14,127 nucleotides of DNA, from contig CAZVWH010000076.1 of NCBI GenBank assembly GCA_964631175.1, positions 1 through 14,127 on the forward strand. The letters run 5' to 3'. The position numbers and the translations under genes were made by a program. Source of the DNA: CAZVWH01 sp964631175 (GTDB lineage Bacteria; Planctomycetota; Phycisphaerae; Sedimentisphaerales; Anaerobacaceae). How positions within the stretch are numbered: the first letter of the stretch is position 1; every line of letters starts with the position of its first letter. Positions 13,910-14,127 of this stretch are shown here, in pieces. A model generated the notes under the pieces. The model had not been told where the DNA came from, searched no databases, and worked only from the letters and a program-made list of their open reading frames with translations.

Positions 13910-14127
13910 TCATTCAGTAATTGAGATATATCCTGTAACAGCCTTTATAGAAATCGTCTTAGTAAACCCATCCGCCTGCAGCTCGATACTACCTTCATTA
14001 AGAAGCGGGCTTTTCGAACCTCCTGTCCCACTATAAGGGCTGCCGAGATAATCAAACGTAATCGTCTGGCTGGGGTCGGCATCGAAATCGGCATTAACTA
14101 TATCAACCCTGTCCAGCCTGCTGTCGC
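13910..14127 (-). CDS. Pseudopilin, GspH/FimT-like, C-terminal part
   Basis: Seventy-one codons are open from the window edge to TGA 13910-13912; the start lies outside. The translation has the close of a GspH/FimT-type minor pseudopilin: ITFDYLGSPYSGTGG, then a beta hairpin (EGSIELQADGFTKTISI) and a final VTGYISI. Such proteins cap the pseudopilus tip. The stop is 15 nt before pilM, so it is the upstream neighbour in the same operon, which implies that more pseudopilin genes lie beyond the window. No initiation codon is visible, so this entry is partial. Confidence 0.75.
   Translation of the reverse strand, partial: DSRLDRVDIVNADFDADPSQTITFDYLGSPYSGTGGSKSPLLNEGSIELQADGFTKTISIKAVTGYISITE

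Noticed and set aside
1..14127. CRISPR array, tRNA, rRNA, insertion sequence
   Set aside because: I saw no regular repeat-spacer pattern, no cloverleaf or ribosomal sequence, and no transposase frame.

Overview
The window looks like a bacterial chromosome of moderate to low GC. One long minus-strand operon fills about nine tenths of it. A short plus-strand region (1-1293) lies at the left end. The taxon cannot be read directly. PilM/N/O-type proteins next to a GspD-type secretin, GspE/PilB and GspF/PilC, and many short palindromes of the type I associate with planctomycete genomes, make an uncultured Planctomycetota (perhaps Phycisphaerae) the best guess. That is inference only.

Left region, plus strand: the C-terminal end of a DUF72 (YecE-like) protein, a GC-rich hairpin, a decayed fragment of a PutP-type sodium/solute symporter, and an intact 2H phosphoesterase (2'-5' RNA ligase-like) gene. 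That last gene is bracketed by two inverted copies of a REP-like palindrome. The second copy also separates it from the convergent operon.

Operon, read from right to left: the tail of a pseudopilin (GspH/FimT-like), pilM, pilN, pilO, a PilP/GspC-like protein and the pilQ/gspD secretin. Four signalling genes follow: a membrane PAS histidine kinase, a stand-alone receiver, a GAF/HD-GYP c-di-GMP phosphodiesterase and a STAS domain protein. The assembly genes then resume with gspE/pilB and gspF/pilC. This is a near-complete machine for a type IV pilus or pseudopilus (type II secretion-like), with a four-gene signalling cassette between its secretin and its ATPase. The ATPase has an MshEN-like N-terminal domain, a fold known to bind c-di-GMP. 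A plausible circuit is therefore kinase to receiver, HD-GYP control of c-di-GMP, and c-di-GMP control of the motor.

The main unexpected layer is small repeats. (a) Degenerate heptanucleotide arrays sit in the gaps at both ends of the signalling cassette, in the same orientation and each ending in the same palindrome. (b) Two large stem-loops lie in the gaps before and after the kinase gene. (c) Several short palindromes lie inside coding sequences: a 15-nt one enters gspF and pilN in the same reading frame (Ser-Ala-X-Gly-Gly), and a 50-nt three-way-junction palindrome sits in the kinase PAS domain. Two protein-level oddities are an Asn in place of Thr/Ser in the Walker A motif of GspE, and a pilO whose N-terminus looks cut off by a one-base loss in a run of five A.
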